A stretch of DNA of 64,000 nt from Thalassolituus sp006212115 (GTDB lineage Bacteria > Pseudomonadota > Gammaproteobacteria > Pseudomonadales > Oceanobacteraceae), in the NCBI RefSeq assembly GCF_040372045.1, contig NZ_BAABWH010000001.1, one strand, 5' to 3'. A program made the position numbers and the translations under genes. Each line of letters begins with the position of its first letter. Position 1 is the first letter of the stretch. This document shows positions 1 to 8,057 of the stretch, piece after piece. A model generated the notes under the pieces. The model ran no database searches and was not told the origin of the DNA. It saw only the letters and a list, made by a program, of their open reading frames with translations.

Positions 1-819
1 TCCAGAATTCATTCGGACCACATTGCTGTTAATGGTGGGTTCGCGGACATCCTGAGTGCAACCTCGCAGATGCCGGCATTTATCGAACGTGGCTACAAAC
101 CAGAGACCACTAAAGCCACCTTAGAAAATAGTGACTTCACCATTTTCTACAACGACATTGGCACAGGAATCGGATCAGATTTCCGAGAAGTGTTCGACGC
201 ATCCATCGTAAATACCAAAGGTGGATCTGAAAACGCTAAGAAGCTTGCTCAGATAATCCGCATAGAAGCGAGAGCGGGTAAAGAGCTTAATTGGACACTC
301 CACGAGAAAGGCCATGCGCTTTTCAAACGTGCACTTCAGATTGCCTTGAAAGAACTTTCGCCGAAAGAGATCGAAAACCTGGGCAAGCAGAAAGTATTCT
401 ATGCCAACCCAACGATGAACCTCTCCGTCATCGACCACTACCGCAAGAAAGCGGGCATGCAACTAGCCCCACAGCGCCCGCTTATGAACGAGCTAAATCT
501 GTCACAAACCTGGGGAACAGGAAACGCCATCAGTGAGATTCATGTATCAGCACGGCAGATGAAAGAGCAAGGAGAAAACGGCCTGCGCAACCTGACACCT
601 GGCCAACTTACTGCCACTGGTTTCAAACGTACAATGATGGCAGCCGTAGGGGCTAGCCCTTACCTGATACCGGAAGCAGCGCTATCTGTTCAAGCTGTAT
701 CGTTTGCAACTGGATGGGCCGCATTGGTTATGTCTAACTTCGGAGCCAATTCAAAAGTAATCGAGAATGGTGGTGATATGATTGACCATACGATCCAAAA
801 GCTTCGAAACCGAGCCTAA
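1..819 (+). CDS. C-terminal part of an unrecognised protein (5' end outside window)
   Basis: The reading frame is open from the first base of the window, so the protein begins upstream; the first internal ATG is at 70. About 272 residues are visible. I do not recognise the family with confidence. The segment is soluble-looking and mixed alpha/beta. It has a His-rich patch (LHEKGHALF) in a position that faintly recalls the nucleophile-elbow region of alpha/beta-hydrolase-like C-termini of large secreted proteins, but the serine of GxSxG is absent. A mildly hydrophobic Ala-rich stretch lies near residues 190-225 of the ATG-based numbering. The following gene starts only 3 nt after the stop, so the two are probably translationally coupled. 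The region is A+T-richer than the core genes further right. Function unknown. Confidence 0.55.
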   Translation, partial: SRIHSDHIAVNGGFADILSATSQMPAFIERGYKPETTKATLENSDFTIFYNDIGTGIGSDFREVFDASIVNTKGGSENAKKLAQIIRIEARAGKELNWTLHEKGHALFKRALQIALKELSPKEIENLGKQKVFYANPTMNLSVIDHYRKKAGMQLAPQRPLMNELNLSQTWGTGNAISEIHVSARQMKEQGENGLRNLTPGQLTATGFKRTMMAAVGASPYLIPEAALSVQAVSFATGWAALVMSNFGANSKVIENGGDMIDHTIQKLRNRA

Positions 820-822
820 AGC

Positions 823-1629
823 ATGTCTTACCCTATTTTTGGCAAACTCCGCTTCCCTAGTTTAAAGAGCGCCCAAAAACGCTCTTTCAATCTTTCGGAT
901 ATAAAAGTTTCGATAGAGTTGAACTCTGTGTTGACCAAATGGGGCGAACAAGAAAATTTTCCCGATAACATCAACATATTTGACCAGGAACAGTATCAGC
1001 ACGATGGCGATTCAATCGGGTATCACAGTTATTTCAGAACAAGATGGGACATCAAGGGCACGGTTCTGAGGCAATCAGAAAAGTCCCATATTTACGTGAA
1101 CCTGGCTATCGTAAAAGGAAGCAAAGATCAGAACTTCTTTATCCCCAAACAGCTCGGAGAAACTATAAAATCGGAGAATCAAAAGCGATTTGATGATGAT
1201 TCTTACTACTTAAATGTCACGGCATTGAGAGAGTTCCAACAAGTTTCTATAAACGATACTGACTACCTGTTCTATGTAAATGACATCGAATACTGTGCGA
1301 CTGCTGACTCCCAAGACTATGTTTGGATAACACCGATCACAGAAAACCACTATCTACAGTTCACTTTTGGCGTTACCAATAACACAGAAGTTCGGGATCA
1401 CCTAGAAACAGTAAAAGACTACTGCAACTCCATCATGCAAACCGTCGAGATCGACTTTCCAGACTGGGTTGAGAGAGAGAAAGCAGCCTCGGCATCAACA
1501 TCAGAAGGCAAAAGCCAAGTCGCAACCATAGAACCGCTGGTATGGAAGCGAGAAGCAGATACAGGTTCATACCTGGATTTCAAAAGAGAAGCCTCTGAGA
1601 AGGCAAAACAAACCGAAGAGCAGGGCTAA
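823..1629 (+). CDS. Unknown protein coupled to the preceding gene
   Basis: This is a 268-residue protein starting at ATG 823, three bases after the upstream stop, with no strong Shine-Dalgarno of its own, which suggests translational coupling. No signal peptide or membrane segment is visible. It is rich in aromatic and acidic residues through the first 210 residues (an extended beta-strand type composition), then has a charged Lys/Glu/Ala tail that looks disordered. I do not recognise a family. Sitting directly behind what may be the end of a large protein, it could be a cognate partner such as an immunity or accessory protein, but that rests on position only. It converges with the gene at 1704-2879. 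Confidence 0.6.
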   Translation: MSYPIFGKLRFPSLKSAQKRSFNLSDIKVSIELNSVLTKWGEQENFPDNINIFDQEQYQHDGDSIGYHSYFRTRWDIKGTVLRQSEKSHIYVNLAIVKGSKDQNFFIPKQLGETIKSENQKRFDDDSYYLNVTALREFQQVSINDTDYLFYVNDIEYCATADSQDYVWITPITENHYLQFTFGVTNNTEVRDHLETVKDYCNSIMQTVEIDFPDWVEREKAASASTSEGKSQVATIEPLVWKREADTGSYLDFKREASEKAKQTEEQG

Positions 1630-1703
1630 CAGATAGAATGGCGCTTCTCAGCGCTCATCAGAACAATACAATCTGTTACCCCGGGTGAAACAGCGCTGCT
1701 CAG

Positions 1704-2879
1704 CTAGCAGTGAACAAAATCTGAGATTAACTCATCTGGTTCCATCCGCCTGACCTGCGAATGCTCGACCTGATACACCCCTGACTTATCTTTAAAGGTT
1801 TTATAATCAACGGGCTCGAAGCTTTCTGGATCTACAACATCCAGCTTCATCTGATTGATACCTGAGATCAGATACACGCCATTACGGTCTCTCACATAGT
1901 TGTGCGGCAGTACTTCAAAGGTTTCAATGTCGAGATCAAGTTCGATTCTATCAGCGCCTTGGTAGATAACTTTGCCATCTGTGATATAGCGGTCTTTCAC
2001 CACACGAACAGAGTTCGGGCTCAAATCATCGAGTATCTTCGACTGACGTCCCTGTAAGTAGTACACGCGATGATCATCTTTAGCAAAAGCAAAATAACGT
2101 CGGTCATCCTCTCGTGTAATAAACACGAAACTTGAAATATCAGCCTTAGGAAGAATCTGATCAGCGAAAGGATCGGCACTATGTTCAAGATAGAAAATAT
2201 GACTTCGATCCATAAGGTATGTGCTTCCGGTTGACTCATAGACACGATCAAACGTTTTCTTGTCTATATCAAAGGCCTTATTTTTGAAATAACACCTGCA
2301 TTGATCACCATCGCACTTTGCCAATATTTGCGAGTCAGTTAGCAGCTCATATTCCTTCGACATAATCCGAGCGTAATGGCGATCTAACGTAAAAAATACT
2401 CCACGATGAAATAACAGGATGAATCCCAAGTAGAAGAACGCAAGAAAGTAGCATCCAATCTCAATAATCGCGAAGTATAACTCGCCGGGTGCGAAACCCG
2501 CATTGAGCTGTCCAGACAAAACTTCACTATTTGGAAGGGCTAGAAACCCTACTGCCGATACAAAAAAGACCAAAGCGCCTAGCCAGGAATACGGCAGACT
2601 GTATCCCATCTCTTTGATAACGGATCGCATAGGATTACGCCATTTCTGAAATAACTTCCATGCAGGATAGAGAAGAAACCAGCTTAAAATGAACAGCGTA
2701 TACACGAATGCCGTAGGAAGGTCATCTTTTACCAAAAAGTAAACGACAGAGAAGACTACAAACAGATATAACGCCATCAACTGATCGCTCTGATCGTGAA
2801 ATGCAGACTTACATTTCCTGCAAATCAGAAGCTCGTCATGCTCCTCTGTTTCCTTGCACTTTGCACATTTTTTCATCAT
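1704..2879 (-). CDS. DKNYY-type repeat membrane protein with N-terminal zinc ribbon
   Basis: The protein has about 391 residues. The N-terminus has two CxxC pairs (CAKC near residue 5 and CRKC near residue 21), a small zinc-ribbon-like element. Residues about 35-170 contain four or so hydrophobic membrane segments. The C-terminal half repeats short units in which a residue pair such as DD or DK is followed by YY, YF or VYY (for example DDRRYFAF, DDHRVYYLQG, DRNGVYLI, DKSGVYQV), which is the pattern of the DKNYY family. That family is found on bacterial surfaces or in envelopes and its function is unknown. The tandem ATG codons at 2879 and 2876 follow an AAGGA sequence. An upstream TTG at 2882 is less likely. 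It is a separate minus-strand gene downstream of hsdS. Confidence 0.6.
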   Translation of the reverse strand: MMKKCAKCKETEEHDELLICRKCKSAFHDQSDQLMALYLFVVFSVVYFLVKDDLPTAFVYTLFILSWFLLYPAWKLFQKWRNPMRSVIKEMGYSLPYSWLGALVFFVSAVGFLALPNSEVLSGQLNAGFAPGELYFAIIEIGCYFLAFFYLGFILLFHRGVFFTLDRHYARIMSKEYELLTDSQILAKCDGDQCRCYFKNKAFDIDKKTFDRVYESTGSTYLMDRSHIFYLEHSADPFADQILPKADISSFVFITREDDRRYFAFAKDDHRVYYLQGRQSKILDDLSPNSVRVVKDRYITDGKVIYQGADRIELDLDIETFEVLPHNYVRDRNGVYLISGINQMKLDVVDPESFEPVDYKTFKDKSGVYQVEHSQVRRMEPDELISDFVHC

Positions 2880-2928
2880 CAAGTCCTTTTAAGATAATCG
2901 TCCATCAATAACCAACACGCACCAGCAG

Positions 2929-4398
2929 TCAGGCCTTCTTCTTACGCGTTTTCTTTGCTGCCTTTTTCTCAAGAGCAAGCGCCTCACGCTCGGCCTGTAT
3001 TTTCGCCAGCAGTGCCTCTGCGGAGTTGTCACCGCTGATCAGCTCCGGGTTAGCAGCGCGCCAGTCGGCGGTCAGCTCACCGCGGAAAGCCTTGGCCAGT
3101 ATCGACTGGGTCAGGTTATTTACCCGCTCCAGTGCCGCAGCGGCTTTCTGTTCGATGGTATCGGCGAAGGCAAAGAGTTCTTCGACGCGGCGGACGATTT
3201 CGGTTTGTTCATTTTTAGGAGGTAAAGACAATGGACACCGAGAAAAGGCTTTATGGGTTAAGTCTGGTTGAGTTGACCGTCCAGAGTTCTCTTGAACATA
3301 TAACTGGCAAATGGGGGACTGAAGAAAGAAGATGAGATATTCTCGGTTCAGTAGAGATTTTTGGTAGTTCAACCTAAACGAGTTGTTATGAATTATTCCT
3401 TTATAGCCAGTTAAAACCCTTCCTACCGTTCCAGTCCTTGATATAACTACGTCTTCAGGTTCCGCAATAATCGTCTTACTATCAAAACTTGCATAATGAA
3501 CATCATGCTGAAACCCATTTTCGTAGTTAACTGTTCGCAATATCGGTAAAACCCCATCCCCCGGCTCATTAGTTCGAGTATTCTTAGCAATTTGGAGTCC
3601 TTGCTGGAAAGAAGAGCAGTTCCCTATAGCTGTGAGAATCCAATTAATCGGTATATCGTAAGTATATTTATCATCAATATCATATTTCTCGTTAAGTTTC
3701 GGTGAGTAATGACCGGAATTAGCTTCCCGCCACTCCTCCGTCAACTTCCCACTCACCGCTGTGGCCAGTACCGATTGGCGGAAGCGTTTGATGATGTCCG
3801 GGATGCGTTCGAGGCGGGCTTTGATGGTGTCGACCTGAGCCAGCAGAGTGTCGAGTTTTTCGGCGATGATTTTTTGTTCGGCAAGGGGGGGGAGAGGAAC
3901 TGGAAATGCCTCGACAAATGCCCTAGGTACACGTCTAAGACCGACTGCACCAGTCATATTCTCTACGCCCTGCTGCAAAAAATCGAAGGTTTTCACAACC
4001 GCAAAAATTAATTTTTCAGAAATTAATGATTTATGAACTCTAAGAACATAGAACTCAGAGCTTCCTGCACCGATAGCATTTGGGAGATTGCGGACAATAG
4101 CTGCCTTTCCGTTTTCAAAACAAGGTGTGACTTTCGCAAATATCACATCATTATCTTGAAAGTTGGTATAAGACTTTTTGATTTCACCCCATGTCTTCTC
4201 TTCGTGCTCAAGAGAATCCAAAAAATTAACCGGCGCCAGCGCCATAGGAACAAAACCAGCTTTTAAGCCAAGGTCAGCATCTATTTTCTTCGGATTAACT
4301 TCCGCCAGCTCACCGATAGTTGACTGACACCACCCCTCCGGCAATAGATTCCCGCCTGAGCGGCGGTCCGGCGTTCCGGAATGACTGTTGTCACCCAT
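2929..4398 (-). CDS. hsdS: Type I restriction-modification specificity subunit HsdS
   Basis: HsdS recognises the bipartite DNA target of the type I complex and binds two HsdM and two HsdR subunits. The 489-residue protein shows the expected two-fold layout. TRD1 begins at LPEGW and ends at a conserved helix (PPLAEQKIIAEKLDTLLAQV). TRD2 begins near residue 250 and ends with the second conserved helix (PPKNEQTEIVRRVEELFAFA). A basic C-terminal tail (KKAAKKTRKKK) follows. The ATG at 4398 shares its A with the hsdM stop TGA, so hsdM and hsdS are translationally coupled. The N-terminus before LPEGW is an unusual Ser/Arg/Gly-rich stretch encoded by a short palindromic repeat-like sequence. Both TRDs look intact. 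Confidence 0.93.
   Translation of the reverse strand: MGDNSHSGTPDRRSGGNLLPEGWCQSTIGELAEVNPKKIDADLGLKAGFVPMALAPVNFLDSLEHEEKTWGEIKKSYTNFQDNDVIFAKVTPCFENGKAAIVRNLPNAIGAGSSEFYVLRVHKSLISEKLIFAVVKTFDFLQQGVENMTGAVGLRRVPRAFVEAFPVPLPPLAEQKIIAEKLDTLLAQVDTIKARLERIPDIIKRFRQSVLATAVSGKLTEEWREANSGHYSPKLNEKYDIDDKYTYDIPINWILTAIGNCSSFQQGLQIAKNTRTNEPGDGVLPILRTVNYENGFQHDVHYASFDSKTIIAEPEDVVISRTGTVGRVLTGYKGIIHNNSFRLNYQKSLLNREYLIFFLQSPICQLYVQENSGRSTQPDLTHKAFSRCPLSLPPKNEQTEIVRRVEELFAFADTIEQKAAAALERVNNLTQSILAKAFRGELTADWRAANPELISGDNSAEALLAKIQAEREALALEKKAAKKTRKKKA
4347..4387. repeat. Short palindromic repeat-like element inside the 5' end of hsdS
   Basis: The plus strand shows ATTCCCGCCTGAGCGG followed by an inverted GGAATGAC end. 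It resembles the short dRS3-type repeats (ATTCCCGC...GCGGGAAT) that are scattered through many proteobacterial genomes. It encodes the Ser/Arg/Gly-rich N-terminal extension of HsdS. A related copy lies in hsdM about 380 bp away. Confidence 0.45.
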
Positions 4399-6002
4399 CA
4401 CTCCACTCCTTCCAGCGCTTTTAACAGACCTTCCAGCTCGCTTACGGCCGCTTCCAGTTCGTCTTTTGCTTCGCGGGCTAATACGTCCGGCTCGGGCAGG
4501 CTGGCGGCGTCGACGTTGTCTTTGTCTTTGAGCCAGCTGATGTCGAGGGAGTCGCCTTTGGTGTTGGTGATCCAGTCGCGGCTGAAGCAGCGCCAGCGGC
4601 TATGTGCGAGTTCGTCGTTAACGTCTTTGTTTTCTTCTACGGCATCCGTGTCGACGTCGATCTCGCGGGCGTCGAAGGAGTATTCGCCTTCTTTGCGGTT
4701 GGCAAGATCTGGCATTTCGTCCACTGGGTTCCCGCCTGCGCGGGAATGACTGAAATAAACACTCTCAAACGGCGATAAATGGTTTTCGGTGAAGGGGGTG
4801 CGTTTACCGAAGCTCGGCATATTGGTGCGCAGGTCGTAGACCCAGACGTTCTGGGTGCAGTTTTCTTCCTGATGTTTGTCGGTCGCTGAGCCTTTGGTAA
4901 AAAACAGTACGTTGGTCTTTACGCCCTGCGCGTAAAAAATACCGGTGGGCAGGCGCAAAATAGTATGCAAGTTGCACTTGTTCATCAGGTCGCGGCGTAC
5001 GTCGGTGCCGACACCGGCTTCAAACAGTACGTTATCAGGCAGTACCACGGCGGCGCGACCACCGGGTTTTAAGTTGCGGTAAATATGCTGCAAAAACGCC
5101 AGTTGTTTGTTGCTGGTTTTAAACGTGAGGTCATCGCGGGTGTTGCTGGCTTCGCCGCCCTTGCTGGTGCCAAACGGCGGGTTAGCGAGAATAATATCGG
5201 CTTTGGGCAGGGCTTTACCGGCGTCACCGAGAGCATTACCGAGGTGAATTACCCCCTCCTCATCACCCTCCATGCCGTGCAGCAGACAGTTCATCAGGGC
5301 TAAGCGGCGGGTATTAGGTACGAGTTCAACACCGACGAAGGCTTTATTGCGCTGGAAGTCGGCGTCTTTGGCGTTGAGGTCGATGTAGTCATCGGTCTGC
5401 TCGCGCATGTACTGGTCGGCGGCGACGAGAAAGCCTGCAGTCCCCGCAGATGGGTCTTGGATGACTTCGCCCGGTTGCGGGCGGATGCAACGCACCATGC
5501 TGTTGATGAGTGCGCGCGGGGTAAAGTACTGGCCAGCACCGGATTTGGTTTCGTTGGCGTTCTTTTCCAGCAGGCCTTCGTAGAGATCACCGAGGCCGTC
5601 TTTGCTGGCGCTGAACCAGTCTTTAATTTCATCAAAGCGATTGATGATCTGCTCAAGGTGGCGCGGCTCGCGCAGGCGGGTCTGGGCGTCGGCGTAAATG
5701 GCGCTGATGAGTGGGTCTTCGTGGACTAGGGTGCCGTCGGCGTCTTTGCCGGTAGAAAGCGCCAGCAGAATACGTTTGTAATCGTCGAGTAGGTTAATAC
5801 CAGATTTTCCGCTTAGGTCGGTCCAGCGGCAGCCTTCGGGCAGTGGGTGTTTTTTCAGCACCCCGGCTTCGGTGTTTTCGTGCACCATTTTTATAAACAG
5901 CAGCAGTACCAGCTCGGTGACGTAGTCGCTGTAGTTGATGCCGTCGTCACGCAGTACGTCACAGAGGTTCCAGAGTTTTTGTACGATGTCGTTGCTGGTC
6001 AT
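4398..6002 (-). CDS. hsdM: Type I restriction-modification methyltransferase HsdM
   Basis: HsdM is the adenine-N6 DNA methyltransferase subunit; M2S methylates the host site and is needed for restriction by HsdR. The 534-residue protein has the N-terminal HsdM helical domain (WNLCDVLRDDGINYSDYV), the SAM-binding motif I (DPSAGTAGF, about residues 183-191) and catalytic motif IV NPPF at about 274-277. It starts at ATG 6002. A C-terminal stretch at about residues 419-426 (HSRAGGNP) is encoded by a short inverted-repeat element that stays in frame. The gene is preceded by a 166-nt intergenic region with two inverted repeats, so it probably has its own promoter apart from hsdR, which lies 4 kb upstream. 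Confidence 0.95.
   Translation of the reverse strand: MTSNDIVQKLWNLCDVLRDDGINYSDYVTELVLLLFIKMVHENTEAGVLKKHPLPEGCRWTDLSGKSGINLLDDYKRILLALSTGKDADGTLVHEDPLISAIYADAQTRLREPRHLEQIINRFDEIKDWFSASKDGLGDLYEGLLEKNANETKSGAGQYFTPRALINSMVRCIRPQPGEVIQDPSAGTAGFLVAADQYMREQTDDYIDLNAKDADFQRNKAFVGVELVPNTRRLALMNCLLHGMEGDEEGVIHLGNALGDAGKALPKADIILANPPFGTSKGGEASNTRDDLTFKTSNKQLAFLQHIYRNLKPGGRAAVVLPDNVLFEAGVGTDVRRDLMNKCNLHTILRLPTGIFYAQGVKTNVLFFTKGSATDKHQEENCTQNVWVYDLRTNMPSFGKRTPFTENHLSPFESVYFSHSRAGGNPVDEMPDLANRKEGEYSFDAREIDVDTDAVEENKDVNDELAHSRWRCFSRDWITNTKGDSLDISWLKDKDNVDAASLPEPDVLAREAKDELEAAVSELEGLLKALEGVE
4727..4752. repeat. dRS3-like inverted repeat inserted in frame in hsdM
   Basis: A perfect 7-bp inverted repeat, TTCCCGC-ctgc-GCGGGAA (4729-4746), is followed by TGACTG, the same flank as in the hsdS copy. 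On the coding strand it yields the HSRAGGNP peptide typical of translated dRS3-like elements. The reading frame of hsdM is preserved. Confidence 0.5.
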
Positions 6003-6067
6003 GAGCTGCGCTGTCCGTTTGCGTAAGATACTGGGGTGTCAGATAAAGGGGCCTGTGCACCCATGTT

Positions 6068-6142
6068 GGAAAATGTATAGTTTTCCCCGGATTTTATACA
6101 GGTTGGCGGCGACATGCATAGAAAACCGCCTTTTCTATGCAT
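6068..6142. promoter_or_regulatory. Two inverted repeats in the hsdM upstream region
   Basis: The 166 bp between the kinase-like gene and hsdM hold a perfect 12-bp inverted repeat, ATGCATAGAAAA-ccgcc-TTTTCTATGCAT (6114-6142), and a smaller one, GGAAAA-tgtatag-TTTTCC (6068-6086). On the minus strand TATAAAA and TATACAT sequences lie nearby and could be -10 elements for hsdM. There is no T-tract typical of a terminator on the minus strand, so operator or mRNA-structure roles are more likely. Confidence 0.45.
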
Positions 6143-6168
6143 ATCAGTGAAGTTGAGACTGAAAGAAC

Positions 6169-6750
6169 CTAGCGTGGGTCTGGCGGACCCAGTACCAGAT
6201 GACGGTTTATGCACTCTCTGATTCGTATCACGGCCTCTTCTTCATCTGCTCCTGTCAGATCCAGCTCGATATCACACATGGCCTTTAAACGGCTCACCAC
6301 TCCTTCTCTGAACTCAGGATTCAGGGTTTCGATGTCTTCGGCGGTGGTGCCGCGTTGTTTAAGTCTGTGTTGCCTCTCTGTCTCATCGAGAGCCAGTAAG
6401 ATGCTGAGGTGTGGTTTCACGGCCTGGCTAAGCACTACATCGAGATTAAGCGTGACGCCACGCTCGTGGGCGTAGGCAATGGTAGAGGCGCGGTAGCGAT
6501 CCATCACGACGGTTTTGCCTTGCTTGTTGAATACTCGGGCTTTTTCGCCTTCGGCCTGCACGGTTGCTGCGTAAAACAAAGCTCTGGCGTTCTGGCTGTC
6601 GCCCAGGCCATTGATGATGTCAGATCGAATAGGCAGCAGCTGTGTACCCGGCGTGGTCATCAGCTGGTAACCGCATTCGTTGGCAAGGCGACGGGCCAGC
6701 GTGCTCTTACCGACGCCGTCCAGCCCTTCAAGCACGATAAAATATGGCAT
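6169..6750 (-). CDS. Thymidylate-kinase-like nucleotide kinase
   Basis: This is a P-loop nucleoside monophosphate kinase of the thymidylate kinase family, 193 residues from ATG 6750. Visible are the P-loop EGLDGVGKST (residues about 8-17), the DRYRAS motif (the DRY of TMP kinases) and a lid-like segment RLKQRGTTAED. The start at 6750 is preferred because MPYFIVLEGLDGVGKS begins exactly at the first beta-strand; an upstream ATG at 6783 would lie deep in the preceding gene. The gene overlaps the 3' end of the radical SAM gene by 23 nt, so the two are coupled. It is unlikely to be the housekeeping tmk, because it sits inside a restriction locus rather than beside holB. The substrate is unknown; a modified nucleotide is one possibility. 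Confidence 0.85.
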   Translation of the reverse strand: MPYFIVLEGLDGVGKSTLARRLANECGYQLMTTPGTQLLPIRSDIINGLGDSQNARALFYAATVQAEGEKARVFNKQGKTVVMDRYRASTIAYAHERGVTLNLDVVLSQAVKPHLSILLALDETERQHRLKQRGTTAEDIETLNPEFREGVVSRLKAMCDIELDLTGADEEEAVIRIRECINRHLVLGPPDPR

Positions 6751-8047
6751 TGCCCTGCTCCTTAGATTCATCCTTGAATACATCGCTCAGGTGAGTGGTG
6801 TCTGAGTCGTTGGTTTCGTTGGCGAGCCGCTCCATCTGGCGGTATTCCTGATGGGTAAAGCTGTTACTGGCAATCACGTGCGGGATGGCCTCGTTGTCAG
6901 ATTCCACCAACCCGAACTCTTCGCGTTGTTTATCGAGTTCGGTACCGCGCAGAATCATCAGAGGCCAGGCGCGGATGACCGGCACCTCCTGACGCCTGCA
7001 CCAGCTCAGCGATTCGCGGAAGCTGGCAAGAGTCTGCTTCGGCAAGCCATAGATCAGAGATACCTCGAAGGGGATATTACGCGCCTTGAGCTTTGCAATT
7101 ACACGCTCGGCCGTATCCAGGCAATTATTTCTGCCTATCAACTTCCACTCATCCGGGTTGGTTGTCTGCATGCCAAATTCAAGAACAACGTTATGACCTT
7201 CGAGAGCATCGAGAAATTTATCATCCACGGTTCTAAAGTGGCATTGCAGTGCCAGTTGGGCTGTGAGGCCCACTTCTTTGAACATGGTCAGTAGATCAAT
7301 TGTACGATCCATTTTTAGATAAAAGACAGGGTCTAGAATCGAAATACGCTTAACACCTGCCTGCGCAAATAACCGGGCCTCTTTGGCGATGCGTTCATAA
7401 TCGAACTGCTGTTCTCTAAGTTTGAAGCGATTGCCCGATTCACGATGCTGGCAAAAGCTGCATTTAAACGGACAGCCGCGCATGGTTTCCCAGCGAATCG
7501 ACTCACCGGGTGTCATTACCCCGGTAAGCCAGGGTGACGCCAGTTGCTCAAGATCTGTTTCGGCTTTCTGATTACGGTCTTCAGAACCAGCAAAGTGAAT
7601 GCCCAGATGCTCCGGGCTTTCGCCTCTGGCCAGCGCCACCATTGCAAACTCACCGTGGCCGCGAACGAAGATATTAGCGTAGGGATAAAGACCTTCGAGT
7701 GTGCCCTTCCCTGCGTATGAAATCTGCGGGCCGCCCAAAACCACGGGGGCGGAGGTGACGTTATGAATCACCTCGGTCAGCTTCTGAGTCACAGGCTCGT
7801 TCCAGATGTAGGCACCGATACCGACCAGACATTCAGTGCCCTGAACTTCCAGCTCGTGAATGGCAGCCAAGACTCTGGCTTCTAACCGCTCGTAATCAAA
7901 GTCTGGGGCGTTTACGGCATCTTCAATGGCGGTGTACTTAATGCCTGCGGCTTTCAATGACGCCAGAATCGACGCCGCGCCAAGGTTAGAGCGGCCATCC
8001 TGCGGGCGCTCCCAGTCGACGGAGACAAATACAATGTGCTTATTCAT
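6728..8047 (-). CDS. Radical SAM protein with N-terminal B12-binding-like domain
   Basis: The 439-residue enzyme has the layout of the cobalamin-dependent radical SAM superfamily. An N-terminal Rossmann-like domain (about residues 1-150, with VVLGGPQ typical of this fold) is followed by a radical SAM core starting at RGCPFKCSFC (CxxxCxxC for the 4Fe-4S cluster). A core beta-strand region (GMQTTNPD) and a C-terminal helical extension come next. The classical DxHxxG cobalamin His is not visible, so B12 may be bound base-off or not at all. The start at ATG 8047 follows GAGGT at good spacing; an ATG at 8053 is too close to that site. The gene lies between a Cys-rich protein (10 nt upstream) and a kinase that it overlaps. 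The substrate is unknown. Confidence 0.85.
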   Translation of the reverse strand: MNKHIVFVSVDWERPQDGRSNLGAASILASLKAAGIKYTAIEDAVNAPDFDYERLEARVLAAIHELEVQGTECLVGIGAYIWNEPVTQKLTEVIHNVTSAPVVLGGPQISYAGKGTLEGLYPYANIFVRGHGEFAMVALARGESPEHLGIHFAGSEDRNQKAETDLEQLASPWLTGVMTPGESIRWETMRGCPFKCSFCQHRESGNRFKLREQQFDYERIAKEARLFAQAGVKRISILDPVFYLKMDRTIDLLTMFKEVGLTAQLALQCHFRTVDDKFLDALEGHNVVLEFGMQTTNPDEWKLIGRNNCLDTAERVIAKLKARNIPFEVSLIYGLPKQTLASFRESLSWCRRQEVPVIRAWPLMILRGTELDKQREEFGLVESDNEAIPHVIASNSFTHQEYRQMERLANETNDSDTTHLSDVFKDESKEQGNAIFYRA

Positions 8048-8057
8048 ACTCATCACC

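Noticed and set aside
1639..1656. Small hairpin GCGCT-tctc-AGCGC after the gene ending at 1629
   Set aside because: The stem is short and there is no T-tract, so it does not qualify as a terminator.
6728..8047. Assignment of the radical SAM protein as a prokaryotic viperin
   Set aside because: Viperin is a shorter single-domain enzyme with a CNYxCGFC-type motif. This protein has RGCPFKCSFC and an N-terminal B12-binding-like domain.
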